Source: Bacillota bacterium (GTDB taxonomy: Bacteria; Bacillota; Clostridia; Christensenellales; Aristaeellaceae). Taken from it: DNA of 39,983 bases. Below the pieces are notes generated by a model. That model searched no databases. It worked only from the letters and a program-made list of their open reading frames with translations, and was not told the origin of the DNA. The stretch spans positions 1-39,983 of the forward strand of contig JAEWYP010000091.1 in the NCBI GenBank assembly GCA_023395615.1. The letters are read 5' to 3'. This document shows, piece after piece, positions 7,132 through 15,449 of the stretch. How positions within the stretch are numbered: position 1 is the stretch's first letter; the number at the start of each line of letters is the position of its first letter. The position numbers and the translations under genes are program-made.

Positions 7132-8373
7132 TTAAGGCTGACTTTCTCCGGCGGGCAGCGGTTGTTCCGTACAGGGGAGGCGAACGTAGAAAGTATTCAG
7201 CTTCACGTTGTCGGATTGTGCCCATATGCGGCCTTTGTGCTCCTGTACGATGCTCTGCGCGATTGCCAGACCCAGCCCGTAGCCTTTTTCCTGCCCGCGG
7301 GACTTATCCGAACGGTAGAAGCGTTCGAAGATGTTCCTGCATTCTTCGGGCGGCAGGGGTGCGCCCTCGCTGGCGACTGTTAAAAGCAGTTCCTTTTTAC
7401 CGATCCCGTTCATTCGGACCAGTATGGTGGAACCTTCATTGCTGTACTTGCAGGCGTTATCCAGCAAAATATCGACCAGCTGGCGCAGCTTGGCGCCATC
7501 GCCCAGAACTGTCAAATTCTCTTCCGCCTGGCAGTCCAGCGAGCGGTGAGCGTCGTAGATTGCCGGTTCCATCGTCAGCGCCGCGCTGGTCACAATAAAG
7601 CTGAAATTGACGGGGGCTAGCGTTGAAAGCGAGGGGGTCGCGTCTGCGCGGGCAAGCGTCAGCAGATTTTCCACAAGTCCCTTCATTCGTTGGGATTCCG
7701 CCCGGATATTATCCAGACGGTTTCGATTCTTTTCATCAGTAACCGCGCCGGAGGCGATGAGCATATCGGTATTGGAAAGAACGACCGTGAGCGGTGTTTT
7801 CAGCTCGTGGGAAGCGTCGGCTACAAACTGGCGCTGTTTTTCCCACGCGCGTTCCACGGGTTTCACCATCCAGCGGGACAGCAGGATGCTCACCAGCAGG
7901 AATAGCCCGATGGCCCCCAGCCCGATGATCACAGAGTATAAAATCTGGGAGCTCAGCGAATTCCGTTCCACATAGGTATCCGAGAAGAAATAGATCGCCG
8001 TTCCGTCGTCGCTTACACGGCGACGGTAACGCAGGTTATACTCCGTGGTCAGGCCGGTGTCTTCCGTCTGCGCGGCCAGACCGGTAACGATGGATTTCAA
8101 CTCGTCATCCGTTACGTAAAAAATCTGGTTCTGGGACACGGTAACGTTACCCTGCGTGTCAACCCGCGCTACCGCCACGGCCATGCCGATATTTTCCGGG
8201 TTACCCTGCGGCTTGGTATCGCTGTGAGCCGGAGGTTCCCGGAAGGCGTTCACACTGCGCCGTTCAAAATCGTTCTTCGCGGTGATAAAAAGGCTCAGCA
8301 GGATGCCGATCATAAAAAGGCAGACCACAGCCATCAGCACGATAATTAACTTTTTTCGCAGTTTTTGAATCAT
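7132..8373 (-). CDS. Membrane sensor histidine kinase of a two-component system
   Basis: The 413-residue protein has an N-terminal membrane helix (about 9-31), an extracytoplasmic loop of about 110 residues, a second helix (about 143-167), and a cytoplasmic kinase. The phosphorylated histidine lies in FVADASHELKTPLTVV (His189). The ATPase core shows the N box around LLDNACKYSNEG (Asn306), FERFYRSDKSR and the G2 box GYGLGLAIAQ. No HAMP domain is obvious between TM2 and the HisKA helix beyond a short linker. It overlaps the response regulator by 4 bases (ATGA), so the pair is co-translated. The neighbouring divergent efflux/adaptor locus is the likely target. The signal is unknown. Confidence 0.93.
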   Translation of the reverse strand: MIQKLRKKLIIVLMAVVCLFMIGILLSLFITAKNDFERRSVNAFREPPAHSDTKPQGNPENIGMAVAVARVDTQGNVTVSQNQIFYVTDDELKSIVTGLAAQTEDTGLTTEYNLRYRRRVSDDGTAIYFFSDTYVERNSLSSQILYSVIIGLGAIGLFLLVSILLSRWMVKPVERAWEKQRQFVADASHELKTPLTVVLSNTDMLIASGAVTDEKNRNRLDNIRAESQRMKGLVENLLTLARADATPSLSTLAPVNFSFIVTSAALTMEPAIYDAHRSLDCQAEENLTVLGDGAKLRQLVDILLDNACKYSNEGSTILVRMNGIGKKELLLTVASEGAPLPPEECRNIFERFYRSDKSRGQEKGYGLGLAIAQSIVQEHKGRIWAQSDNVKLNTFYVRLPCTEQPLPAGESQP

Positions 8374-9047
8374 GGCTTGTTTTCCTCCAGACGATAACCA
8401 AGCCTGCGCACCACGTTCAGCGTTACAGTGGAGCGCAGAAGCTGCAGTTTTTTACGTAAAAAGGAGATGTAGGCTTCCACATTATTATCGCCCGCATCGG
8501 TATCGTAACCCCAGACCTTGACCAGCAGCGTTTCTTTGGGCAGGATGGCATTCTGATTGAGCATCAACAGGCGCATCATTTCCAGTTCTCGGGCGCTCAG
8601 CGTGAGCACCCGTTCATGGCATCGCAGCGAGCCACGCGAGGGAGTAAGCGTGAGATCTCCAAAATGAAGGCTTTCCGGCGTGATGTCGCCCTGACGGCGT
8701 AAAACAGCGCGCAGACAGGCCAGAAACTCAGCGTTCTCAAATGGTTTGGTCAGGTAATAATCGGCGCCCAGATCCAGTCCGTGTACCCGGTCGACCAGAT
8801 CGGATTTGGCAGTCAGCATCAGCACCGGGGTCTGGATGCCTTCCTGCCGCATCCGTTTTAGCACTTCAAAACCGTCCAGCCGAGGCAGCATCACATCCAG
8901 CACAATTGCGTCGTAGATGCCGCTCAGGGCGCTGTCCAGACCGGTTTCACCATCGTTCACCACGTCGGTGGTGTAGCCGTCCTCTCCGGCCATGTCGGCC
9001 AGCGTTCCGGCCAGACGAACCTCATCCTCAATAATCAGGATGCGCAT
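8370..9047 (-). CDS. OmpR/PhoB-family response regulator
   Basis: A 225-residue two-domain DNA-binding regulator. The receiver shows the acidic pair in IIEDE, phosphoacceptor Asp51 in VLDVMLPRLDGFEV, Thr79 in LTAK and Lys101 in TKPF. The C-terminal winged helix carries the usual LTPSRGSL, LSARELEMMRLLM and VEAYISFLRKKL pattern followed by RRLGYRLE. It is the first gene of the pair, with a GGGAGGG site upstream of the start. It faces the adaptor locus across a 217-bp intergenic region that contains phased repeats fitting an OmpR-type site, so control of both directions is plausible. Confidence 0.94.
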   Translation of the reverse strand: MRILIIEDEVRLAGTLADMAGEDGYTTDVVNDGETGLDSALSGIYDAIVLDVMLPRLDGFEVLKRMRQEGIQTPVLMLTAKSDLVDRVHGLDLGADYYLTKPFENAEFLACLRAVLRRQGDITPESLHFGDLTLTPSRGSLRCHERVLTLSARELEMMRLLMLNQNAILPKETLLVKVWGYDTDAGDNNVEAYISFLRKKLQLLRSTVTLNVVRRLGYRLEENKP

Positions 9048-9134
9048 ACTACGCCACCCTCCCTGCCAGCTGCCCTGTGTTGATAGTGTATCATAACGCG
9101 ACTTCTTTGTCGCTTGAGAAAATCATAATTGTAA

Positions 9135-9178
9135 AACCTGAAACGAAGCTGAAAAAAATACTGGCTCATTTTCAGGTT
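9135..9178. promoter_or_regulatory. Candidate response-regulator binding repeats in the divergent intergenic region
   Basis: AACCTGAAA (9135-9143) and AAGCTGAAA (9146-9154) form a direct repeat with an 11-bp period, the spacing expected of tandem OmpR/PhoB-type sites. The inverted copy TTTCAGGTT follows at 9170-9178 and is the exact reverse complement of the first. The repeats lie between the regulator gene (-) and the first adaptor gene (+). The function is inferred. No consensus -35/-10 pair could be fixed for the + strand here; a TTATGCT near 9197 is the only -10-like candidate noted. Confidence 0.45.
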
Positions 9179-9264
9179 CTTTTAAGCTTTCTCCCTTATG
9201 CTGGTTCACGAAAGCCGGGGCAACGAAGGATTCAGTCCGGAAGGCTTGGAAAAGGGGATGCTTG

Positions 9265-10602
9265 ATGCCGCAACAGAAAACGCGCAAAAAAAAGACAGCA
9301 AACAAGCTGGTAAAAAGGTTGCTTGCGCTGATCATTCTCGCAGCCGTCGCACTGGCGGCCTGGATTTATCTGGTGCCGATGATGACCGCGGACGCTGTAA
9401 CGACGTACCAGAGCTACACGACGGAAACAGGCGATATCAATACGCAAAAAAGTTTCAGCGCGACGCTGAGCGTGAAAAAATCGGAAGACTTTTCTTCTTC
9501 CGAGGCCTGCACCGTCAAGGAAATCTACGTACACTCCGGCGACGAGGTAAAGGAAGGGGATTCGTTGATTCTGCTTTCCACGGGGGAATTGTTCACCGCC
9601 AGCTTTGATGGCGTGGTGAACGAGATTCGCGTGGAGGTGGGCGACTGGATCTGGCCCAATTTCCGGGTGGTGCAGATTTGCGACCTTCAGCATCTGGAGG
9701 TCAGCATGAGCGTGGATGAGTACGACATTGAAGAACTTGCGCTGGGCGAAGATTGCACGGTTCGGGTGATCTCGCTGAACCGGGACTTTGAAACGACCAT
9801 TTCGCATATTAACCGCGTATCCAGCGCGAGCGGGAGCGTTGCTCTGTATACGGTGACCTGCGATCTGACCGTGCCGGAAGATGTGCTGCCCGGCATGCAG
9901 GCGACGGTTACGTTACCGTCCGAGGCTGTGACGAACGTAACGACGCTGGATATGGCGGCGCTCGCGTTTGACGAGGATCAGAAACCATACGTATTGCTGA
10001 AGCAGGCGGACGGAACCTATGCGCATCAAACCGTAGAAACCGGACTGAGCGACGGGATGAAGGTGGAGATTACCGGCGGGCTGACCAGCGGACAAACGGT
10101 TTATGCCGTGTCCGGAACGGAAAGCGTCTCTTCCCCGCTGACGCTGGAGGGTATTTATAAAGCGCTGGTCGGAGAAAAAGTGGTGATCAACGACAACAGC
10201 AGCTTTGGCGGCAGGCGGGGCAACGGCACATCCGACGAGAGCGGCTTCACGCCGCCGTCCGGGACACTGCCGGATGGCACTCAACCGGATGGTGCCGCGA
10301 ACGGCGCAGAGGGACAGCCAGGCGGAGATACCACGGCGAATTCCGACACAACCACGACCACTGCTGCTGCGGCAGACAGCGGCGTAACGAATGGGACTGC
10401 GACAGTCGCATCCGCTACGGAAACACCAGCAGCGGATGCCACAACGTCTGCAACGGTGTCGTCTGACACAGCCGGTGGAAATTCCAGACCTGCAAACGCG
10501 AATTTCCAGGGAAGAACAGATAACAGGAATGATGGACAGACGGTTGCCGTGACCGCAGAACCAACAGCAAATACAGAGGAGGACAGCGCCTATGCTGACT
10601 AA
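9265..10602 (+). CDS. Membrane-anchored HlyD/MacA-type adaptor A1 with a long low-complexity C-terminal tail
   Basis: A periplasmic-adaptor-type (membrane fusion) protein of 445 residues. A basic N-terminus (QQKTRKKK) leads into one membrane helix (about 18-38). The outside part begins TTYQSYTTETGDI and has the split lipoyl/biotinyl-like hairpin (VKEIYVHSGDEVKEGDSL and ASFDGVVNEIRVEVGDWI), then beta-barrel segments (LEVSMSVDEYDIEEL, VLPGMQATVTLP). From about residue 305 to the end it becomes rich in Thr, Ala, Ser, Gly and Asp, possibly a flexible wall-spanning tail. It is paralogous to the protein at 15450 (shared TTYxSYT, VDEYxxxxL, ISHINR/ITHINR, LPGM). The ATG at 9265 follows AAGGGGA by 6-7 bases; a TTG at 9262 is an alternative. 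It overlaps the next gene by 11 bases. It is the first gene of the locus controlled, probably, by the adjacent two-component system. Confidence 0.85.
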   Translation: MPQQKTRKKKTANKLVKRLLALIILAAVALAAWIYLVPMMTADAVTTYQSYTTETGDINTQKSFSATLSVKKSEDFSSSEACTVKEIYVHSGDEVKEGDSLILLSTGELFTASFDGVVNEIRVEVGDWIWPNFRVVQICDLQHLEVSMSVDEYDIEELALGEDCTVRVISLNRDFETTISHINRVSSASGSVALYTVTCDLTVPEDVLPGMQATVTLPSEAVTNVTTLDMAALAFDEDQKPYVLLKQADGTYAHQTVETGLSDGMKVEITGGLTSGQTVYAVSGTESVSSPLTLEGIYKALVGEKVVINDNSSFGGRRGNGTSDESGFTPPSGTLPDGTQPDGAANGAEGQPGGDTTANSDTTTTTAAAADSGVTNGTATVASATETPAADATTSATVSSDTAGGNSRPANANFQGRTDNRNDGQTVAVTAEPTANTEEDSAYAD

Positions 10603-11698
10603 AAAATGGATCGCGCTGGTGGCGGCGCTCATGTTGCTGGTGCCAACCTTCGCGCTGGCACAGGAAGAATTCGACGGCACTGTGGTTGCTGGGGATACGA
10701 TCCCTGTTCTGGCGCCATATGGGGGTACGGTCCAAGCCATTTCCCTGACGGAAGGGCAGTTGCTTGCGGTGGGCGACGTGGTAGCGACCATGCAGACCAC
10801 GAAGGTGCTCGCTTCAGAAGACGGTGTGGTACGCGGCGTATTTGCGCAGGCAGGGGATGCGCTGAGCCAGACAACAGTTCTGAACATTGCGCCGACCCGT
10901 AAATACACCATCAGTTGCACGATCGACAAAGCATATGATGAGATTGACACAAAGTACGTTCACATCGGGGAAACGGTTTACATTCGCAATAAGAAGGATG
11001 GCACTTATAAAGCCAAAGGTACAGTTACCGCGGCGAACGGCAGTGATTACACGGTGCAAACCACTGCGGGTGAGCTTTACCTGCAGGATACGGTTTACAT
11101 CTATCGTGATTCTGATTACAGCACAAACAGCCGTATTGGCAGTGGCACCGTCGGCCGTACCGCGGAACTGGCGGTAACCGGCACCGGCAGCCTGCTGAAA
11201 ATTTACGTGCAGGATGGGGACACGGTGGAGCGCGGGCAGCTGCTGTTTGAAACGGTAAGCGGAACGCTGGACGGGTTGGGGGAATATAGCGATACGATCC
11301 AATCCGATGAAGGCGGCATTGTGGCCGAAATCAAGGTTGCCGCAGGACAGACCGTAAACAAGGGTGACGTGCTGCTGACCCTGTACCCGCAGGAGAACGA
11401 CCAGATCGAGTTTTCGATTGACGAGGATCTGCTGGGCGTGGTCCATGTGGGGGATACGGTCAACATCGTATTCAACTGGAAGGAAGACAGCGGCGAGACG
11501 ATACAGGGTACCGTTACGGGTATTTCCTATCTCAACGAGGATAGCAGCACAACCGATACCGCCTCACAAAGTGGTACGACTGCCACCACCTCGACTTCCA
11601 CTTCCGCAACGCCCAAGTATAAGGGATATATCGCTTTCCAGGCTGATGATTCCGTGCGGATCGGAATGGGCGTAACCGTTACGACGATCGATAATTAA
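10592..11698 (+). CDS. Secreted adaptor-like protein B1 with two lipoyl-type domains
   Basis: A 368-residue exported protein with a signal peptide (about 1-23, cleavage after ALA) instead of a permanent anchor. The mature part begins EEFDGTVVAGDTIPVLAPYGGTV and contains two lipoyl/biotinyl-like hairpins. The first is around IPVLAPYGGTVQAISLTEGQ with SEDGVVRGVFAQAGD. The second is around LLKIYVQDGDTVERGQLL with DEGGIVAEIKVAAGQTVNKG. A beta-barrel segment follows (FSIDEDLLGVVHVGDTVNI), with a Ser/Thr-rich stretch near residues 315-340. It is clearly paralogous to the protein at 18490 (shared FDGTVV, APxGGTV, VYIYRDxDY, GRGTV/GSGTV, VTLDG/GTLDG, LTLYP). It belongs to the HlyD-like adaptor superfamily by fold signature; the exact partner is inferred from context. 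Confidence 0.78.
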   Translation: MLTKKWIALVAALMLLVPTFALAQEEFDGTVVAGDTIPVLAPYGGTVQAISLTEGQLLAVGDVVATMQTTKVLASEDGVVRGVFAQAGDALSQTTVLNIAPTRKYTISCTIDKAYDEIDTKYVHIGETVYIRNKKDGTYKAKGTVTAANGSDYTVQTTAGELYLQDTVYIYRDSDYSTNSRIGSGTVGRTAELAVTGTGSLLKIYVQDGDTVERGQLLFETVSGTLDGLGEYSDTIQSDEGGIVAEIKVAAGQTVNKGDVLLTLYPQENDQIEFSIDEDLLGVVHVGDTVNIVFNWKEDSGETIQGTVTGISYLNEDSSTTDTASQSGTTATTSTSTSATPKYKGYIAFQADDSVRIGMGVTVTTIDN

Positions 11699-11712
11699 CC
11701 GGGGGGATCAAT

Positions 11713-13698
11713 ATGAAGAAATGGATTGCATGCGTTCTTGCGTTTTGCCTGATTGTTTCTCTGTCGGCTTACGGACCGATGGCGACAGCCGCCGCCGAGG
11801 AACAGACGGTTGCGCCCGCAACGGAAAGTACGGCGGTAGTGGAAACACCCCGTGCGGAAGCGACAGTGCTGGTCAGTGTGACTGCACAGCCCGACGAGGG
11901 AACGGCGGAACCCGCCTCTGCGGATTCGACGGAACCTGAGGCGGTGATCGCGACCCCTGTAACCACACAAGATACGGTGACCGTGGATAATGAGGCAACC
12001 AGTTTGCCGACGGAAACCGCAGAATCACCCGAGAGCACCGACGCTACCTCGGAGACCGGGGAAGCAGCGACAGCCGCGCCGGAGAGCACTGATACTCAAA
12101 CGCCGGAGAGTACGGCTTCCCAGACGCCGGAAGCGACGGCGACTACCGTGCCGGTGGTTACCGCGGCCCCTGTCACAGCGACGGAAGCGAATGTCGGCTC
12201 CGGCCCGGTTTGGGTTACGGAGGGCGCACACCGGCGTTACGGCCAGCTGAGCGAGATTCTGCCCATCGCAATCGTAACCGGACAACCCCTGTATTTCAGC
12301 TCCGCTTCCGTGCTGGAATTGAAAGGATATTCCGTATCCGAGCTGAGAAGCGTCGGTTTCGGTCTGGATCAGGATGCCCTTGGCAAAGATTTTTGCAAAG
12401 GTAAAACAGTAGTCATTTCGGCGATCAGCCCCAGCGGAGCGATGCGCGACGGAAGTCTGTATCTTTGGGTGGGGCGCGCTTCGGATATCCCCAGCGCTTC
12501 CGATGCACTGGAAGATACCGTGCAGCTGAACGATGAAGACGTGCTGGAAAGCGAGATAGAAGTTGAGACGGCCGGGTATACGGCAGACGCGGCCTGCGCC
12601 CCGTCCTTTACGCTGACAGCGCATCCGGAACTGGCCGCCGACAGAACCTTTGCCGTGATCTTCAACGGCGGCGATCCGCAGGCGATTAGCGGAAACACCT
12701 ATGCGCCCACCCAAAGCGGCGAATACCGTTTTGCAATCGTAAACGCCGACGGTACCCTGGCGGCTAAGTCGATTGCTTTTACGGTGGAATACGCTAGCAC
12801 GGCGGAGCAGGCTGACGCGACGGATGCGCCGGAATCAGCGGAAGCTTCGCAAACCCCCGCCGAGACTATCCCGGAGACGACGACGGAAGCATCGTCAGCG
12901 GAGACTCCGGAGACCGCAGCAACGCCTGAACCTGAAACAACAGAAATTGCCGACGTGATTGCGCAGCCGGAGGCTACGGCGCAAAGCGCGGATGCAACGG
13001 TGGAACCCGATACGGCCGACGCGACCACGCAACCGGAGACCACGGAGGAACCTGGCGCAACGGCCACGACAACTCAGTCTGATACGGCCAGCACAACCGA
13101 AGAGCCGACATTAGCTCCCGATGCGACCACTGATCCTTCGGAGCTTACGCAGGAAGACCTCGCCGAACTGGCTGCGGGAACGCCGGAACTTGCGGAAACG
13201 CCGGAAATCAGCGTACGCGCTTATGACTACGTAGAAGGGACGGTTTCAGGCGTCGCGCCCTCGTTTGCGCTGAGCGGTGCTCCGGTTGGCGGAGGCTATA
13301 CCTACGGTATCATCCTGAACGGACAGGCTGTCACCCCGCTGGCGGGAGACACTTACTGTGTCACGGCAAACGGAGAATCTGTTTTCGCCTTCTGCCTGCT
13401 GGACAGCGAAGGGACGATGGTGGACCTTTCTACCACTTACCACGTCCTGCTGGATGTTGCGGATACGACGGTTTCCAAACAGGCATGGATGGAAGTGGAC
13501 GGCCAGCAGGTCTATGGAACGCTTGCCTCTCTGGTGGAAAGCGCTCCGGATGGAACGACGATCTACCTGCTCACCAATGATGTGATCGCCCTGAGCGATT
13601 CCGCAAAGCTTAGCCGCGTCCATCTGGCGCCGGATCCCGGCATGTTTGAAAACGGGAGCTATGTCATTGTTTCCACTGACAGCCCGGAGGGAGAGTAA
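11713..13698 (+). CDS. Large secreted protein with two Thr/Glu/Pro-rich linkers and a duplicated beta-type domain
   Basis: I do not recognise a named family. The 661-residue protein has a signal peptide (about 1-27, cleavage near ATAAA-EE). Two low-complexity regions rich in Thr, Glu, Pro, Ala and Ser cover about residues 29-160 and 362-500. Between and after them lie folded parts: about 161-290 (with SLYLWVG at 248-254), then a roughly 70-residue unit at 294-361. This unit reappears at 512-582: both start with APSF-L, contain I-NG, then G-TY, GE--FA, and end in a beta strand. The C-terminal about 80 residues form a further distinct segment. No LPXTG sorting signal and no C-terminal membrane helix are present. 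It sits inside the adaptor/ABC locus, 14 bases after B1 and 6 bases before the next secreted protein, so it is likely an extracellular partner or cargo. Confidence 0.72.
   Translation: MKKWIACVLAFCLIVSLSAYGPMATAAAEEQTVAPATESTAVVETPRAEATVLVSVTAQPDEGTAEPASADSTEPEAVIATPVTTQDTVTVDNEATSLPTETAESPESTDATSETGEAATAAPESTDTQTPESTASQTPEATATTVPVVTAAPVTATEANVGSGPVWVTEGAHRRYGQLSEILPIAIVTGQPLYFSSASVLELKGYSVSELRSVGFGLDQDALGKDFCKGKTVVISAISPSGAMRDGSLYLWVGRASDIPSASDALEDTVQLNDEDVLESEIEVETAGYTADAACAPSFTLTAHPELAADRTFAVIFNGGDPQAISGNTYAPTQSGEYRFAIVNADGTLAAKSIAFTVEYASTAEQADATDAPESAEASQTPAETIPETTTEASSAETPETAATPEPETTEIADVIAQPEATAQSADATVEPDTADATTQPETTEEPGATATTTQSDTASTTEEPTLAPDATTDPSELTQEDLAELAAGTPELAETPEISVRAYDYVEGTVSGVAPSFALSGAPVGGGYTYGIILNGQAVTPLAGDTYCVTANGESVFAFCLLDSEGTMVDLSTTYHVLLDVADTTVSKQAWMEVDGQQVYGTLASLVESAPDGTTIYLLTNDVIALSDSAKLSRVHLAPDPGMFENGSYVIVSTDSPEGE
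12592..13458 (+). repeat. Internal duplication in the 661-residue secreted protein
   Basis: Two diverged protein-level copies (12592-12795 and 13246-13458) share APSF-L, I-NG, G-TY and GE--FA at similar spacing. They are separated by a Thr/Glu/Pro-rich linker. The similarity is visible in the protein and not obviously in the DNA, so the duplication is old. Confidence 0.55.
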
Positions 13699-13704
13699 CC
13701 GCAT

Positions 13705-15438
13705 ATGAAAACGAGCAACAGAGTGATGGCTTTCCTGCTGGCGCTGTGCCTGCTGGCCGGATGCGGCGCTGCCAGTGCTGAAACCCTGTATATCTGGGTA
13801 GGGGTACTGCCGCAGGATACGCAGGAAACGGCGGAGAGCAATACGGCTACGACAATTACAGGGGTTTCCGTGATGCTGAACGGAACAACCCTGATGGACG
13901 GCGCTTGTGTGGATGGTACGGAAGCCGTTACCTTCTCGGTGACCGATACGGTTGCCGATAATACCTACAGCTATCAGATTTCGCTTGATGGCACCAGCTA
14001 CTCCGCATTCTCCGAGGGGGCTACGCTGGACAGCTGCCTGCCCGGAAGCTCGGGCGCGCTGTATACCGTTTACTTTAAAGTCATTGGCGACGACGACCCT
14101 GTAAACAATGTGACGGTGGCTTCGTATGATTTATATTACATCAGTCTTACCAGCGCCACCATCACCGGGATTACGGTGCTCGCGAACGGAAACACACTGC
14201 AAAACGGGATGTGGATGAACGGAAGCGAACCGATTACCTTTACCGTTTCCGATACGGTAACCCCCAATACATACACCTATCAGCTCTCAACGGACGGTGT
14301 GCACTTTAACGACTTTACAGAAGGCAACCAGCTAACGTTGAGCAATTCTACCCGATTCCGTACGGTGTATTTCCGGGCAATCGGCGACAACGACACGGTC
14401 AACAACGTAAAAACGGTTTCCTTCTCCCTGTACTACGATAACGAAGCGCCCGCGCTGTTCTGTAAGGCTGGCACGGACAGGGCGCTGTACTTTTTCGCGG
14501 GAGATAACTACAGTGGGTTTGTGACCGACGGAAGCGAGAAGAACGTTACGTTTGACGGCGGCGCTACCTGGTCGGCCTGTCTGACCGCCTATGGGCAAAA
14601 CGTATATACCTGCTATGTGGCTTATACCGGATCGGGCACGATTCCCGCCAACAAACTGGGGGTAAAGGATCGGGCGGGAAACATCACCCTGTGGGGCAGC
14701 GCGATCACCATCGCGGAAAGTAGCGGGGGAACCACGGGGGGCGGGGGGTATAGCGGTTCCGGCGGTTCTGGCGGCAGCTATGGCAGCTCTTCCTCCACTG
14801 TTACGGTAAACGCCGCGGCCTCAACCGATACTACGGTTACTCCCTATGCCGGGGTGGATCTGGTGGTGGATACCGGTGAAATGACACAGCTGGCCATCGG
14901 AGAACAGACGCTGGATTTGAGCCTGTACCGTGCCGATGAGACGACCGGAGAAGCGACCAGCGGGGAACAGGCCCCCTTCAGCGCCGCGTTTGCTAAGTGG
15001 GATCATAACGAAGCCACCACGACCGACGCCGAAGACGGGGATGTGGATACGCTGGTGCTGACCGCCGTATCGTCAACGGGCGAGTATGACTGGACGTTCA
15101 ACGGTTCCGTTTATAAGAAACTGGCAGCCAGCGGGATTGATTATCTGGTACTGCAGGTGGGGGATCAGATCACCGCACTGTCGACGGCAGGTTTTACGGC
15201 GGGCCTTCGCTATAACCTGTACCGTGCGGCCGGGCTGGCCAGCAAGGCGTTTGATTATGCGGTGCATATGGGGCAGGATGGGACCAGGGTGGAGGTAAGT
15301 GTGGAAGGGCAAACCTACGCGCTTACGGATGATAAGACCGGGGAGTTCTATTACTACGATCTCTATACCGGAACACGGGATTTGATGGATCGGCCTTTCG
15401 GGCAGGGCAGCGCGTCCACCGAAGACCAACAGGGATGA
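13705..15438 (+). CDS. Secreted (probable lipoprotein) protein with two tandem Ig-like repeats and a Gly/Ser linker
   Basis: No named family is recognised. The 577-residue protein begins with a signal peptide ending LLAGC (Cys20), a lipobox. An ASA-ET type I site follows within six residues, so processing is ambiguous. After TLYIWVG (27-33) come two tandem repeats of about 95 residues (50-145 and 152-244). Both run TITG-(V/I)-V, NG-TL, G(S/T)E, TF-V-DTV--NTY-YQ, DG, F-EG, TVYF, IGD-D-VNNV, and end LYY, like bacterial Ig-like or Big-type domains. A third related segment follows with FDGGATWSACL and VKDRAGNITL. A Gly/Ser-rich linker (about 335-365) leads to a C-terminal domain of about 210 residues. 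The YxWVG start is shared with the preceding secreted protein. It lies 11 bases before adaptor A2. Confidence 0.74.
   Translation: MKTSNRVMAFLLALCLLAGCGAASAETLYIWVGVLPQDTQETAESNTATTITGVSVMLNGTTLMDGACVDGTEAVTFSVTDTVADNTYSYQISLDGTSYSAFSEGATLDSCLPGSSGALYTVYFKVIGDDDPVNNVTVASYDLYYISLTSATITGITVLANGNTLQNGMWMNGSEPITFTVSDTVTPNTYTYQLSTDGVHFNDFTEGNQLTLSNSTRFRTVYFRAIGDNDTVNNVKTVSFSLYYDNEAPALFCKAGTDRALYFFAGDNYSGFVTDGSEKNVTFDGGATWSACLTAYGQNVYTCYVAYTGSGTIPANKLGVKDRAGNITLWGSAITIAESSGGTTGGGGYSGSGGSGGSYGSSSSTVTVNAAASTDTTVTPYAGVDLVVDTGEMTQLAIGEQTLDLSLYRADETTGEATSGEQAPFSAAFAKWDHNEATTTDAEDGDVDTLVLTAVSSTGEYDWTFNGSVYKKLAASGIDYLVLQVGDQITALSTAGFTAGLRYNLYRAAGLASKAFDYAVHMGQDGTRVEVSVEGQTYALTDDKTGEFYYYDLYTGTRDLMDRPFGQGSASTEDQQG
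13852..14436 (+). repeat. Tandem Ig-like repeat pair inside the 577-residue protein
   Basis: Copy 1 (13852-14139) and copy 2 (14158-14436) align along their whole length at the protein level, with the same order of conserved residues (TITG, NG, DTV, NTY, YQ, DG, VYF, IGD, VNNV, LYY). This is the clearest internal duplication in the locus. Confidence 0.8.
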
Positions 15439-15449
15439 GGTGACGCGGC

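Noticed and set aside
7005..7598. Plus-strand open frame at the 3' end of the histidine kinase
   Set aside because: It is opposite the kinase ATPase domain, and its sequence is Arg/Cys/Pro-rich shadow coding.
9913..10950. Minus-strand open frame of 345 codons in the adaptor genes
   Set aside because: It is opposite two strong adaptor genes and is Cys/Arg/Ser-rich nonsense with no start site signals.
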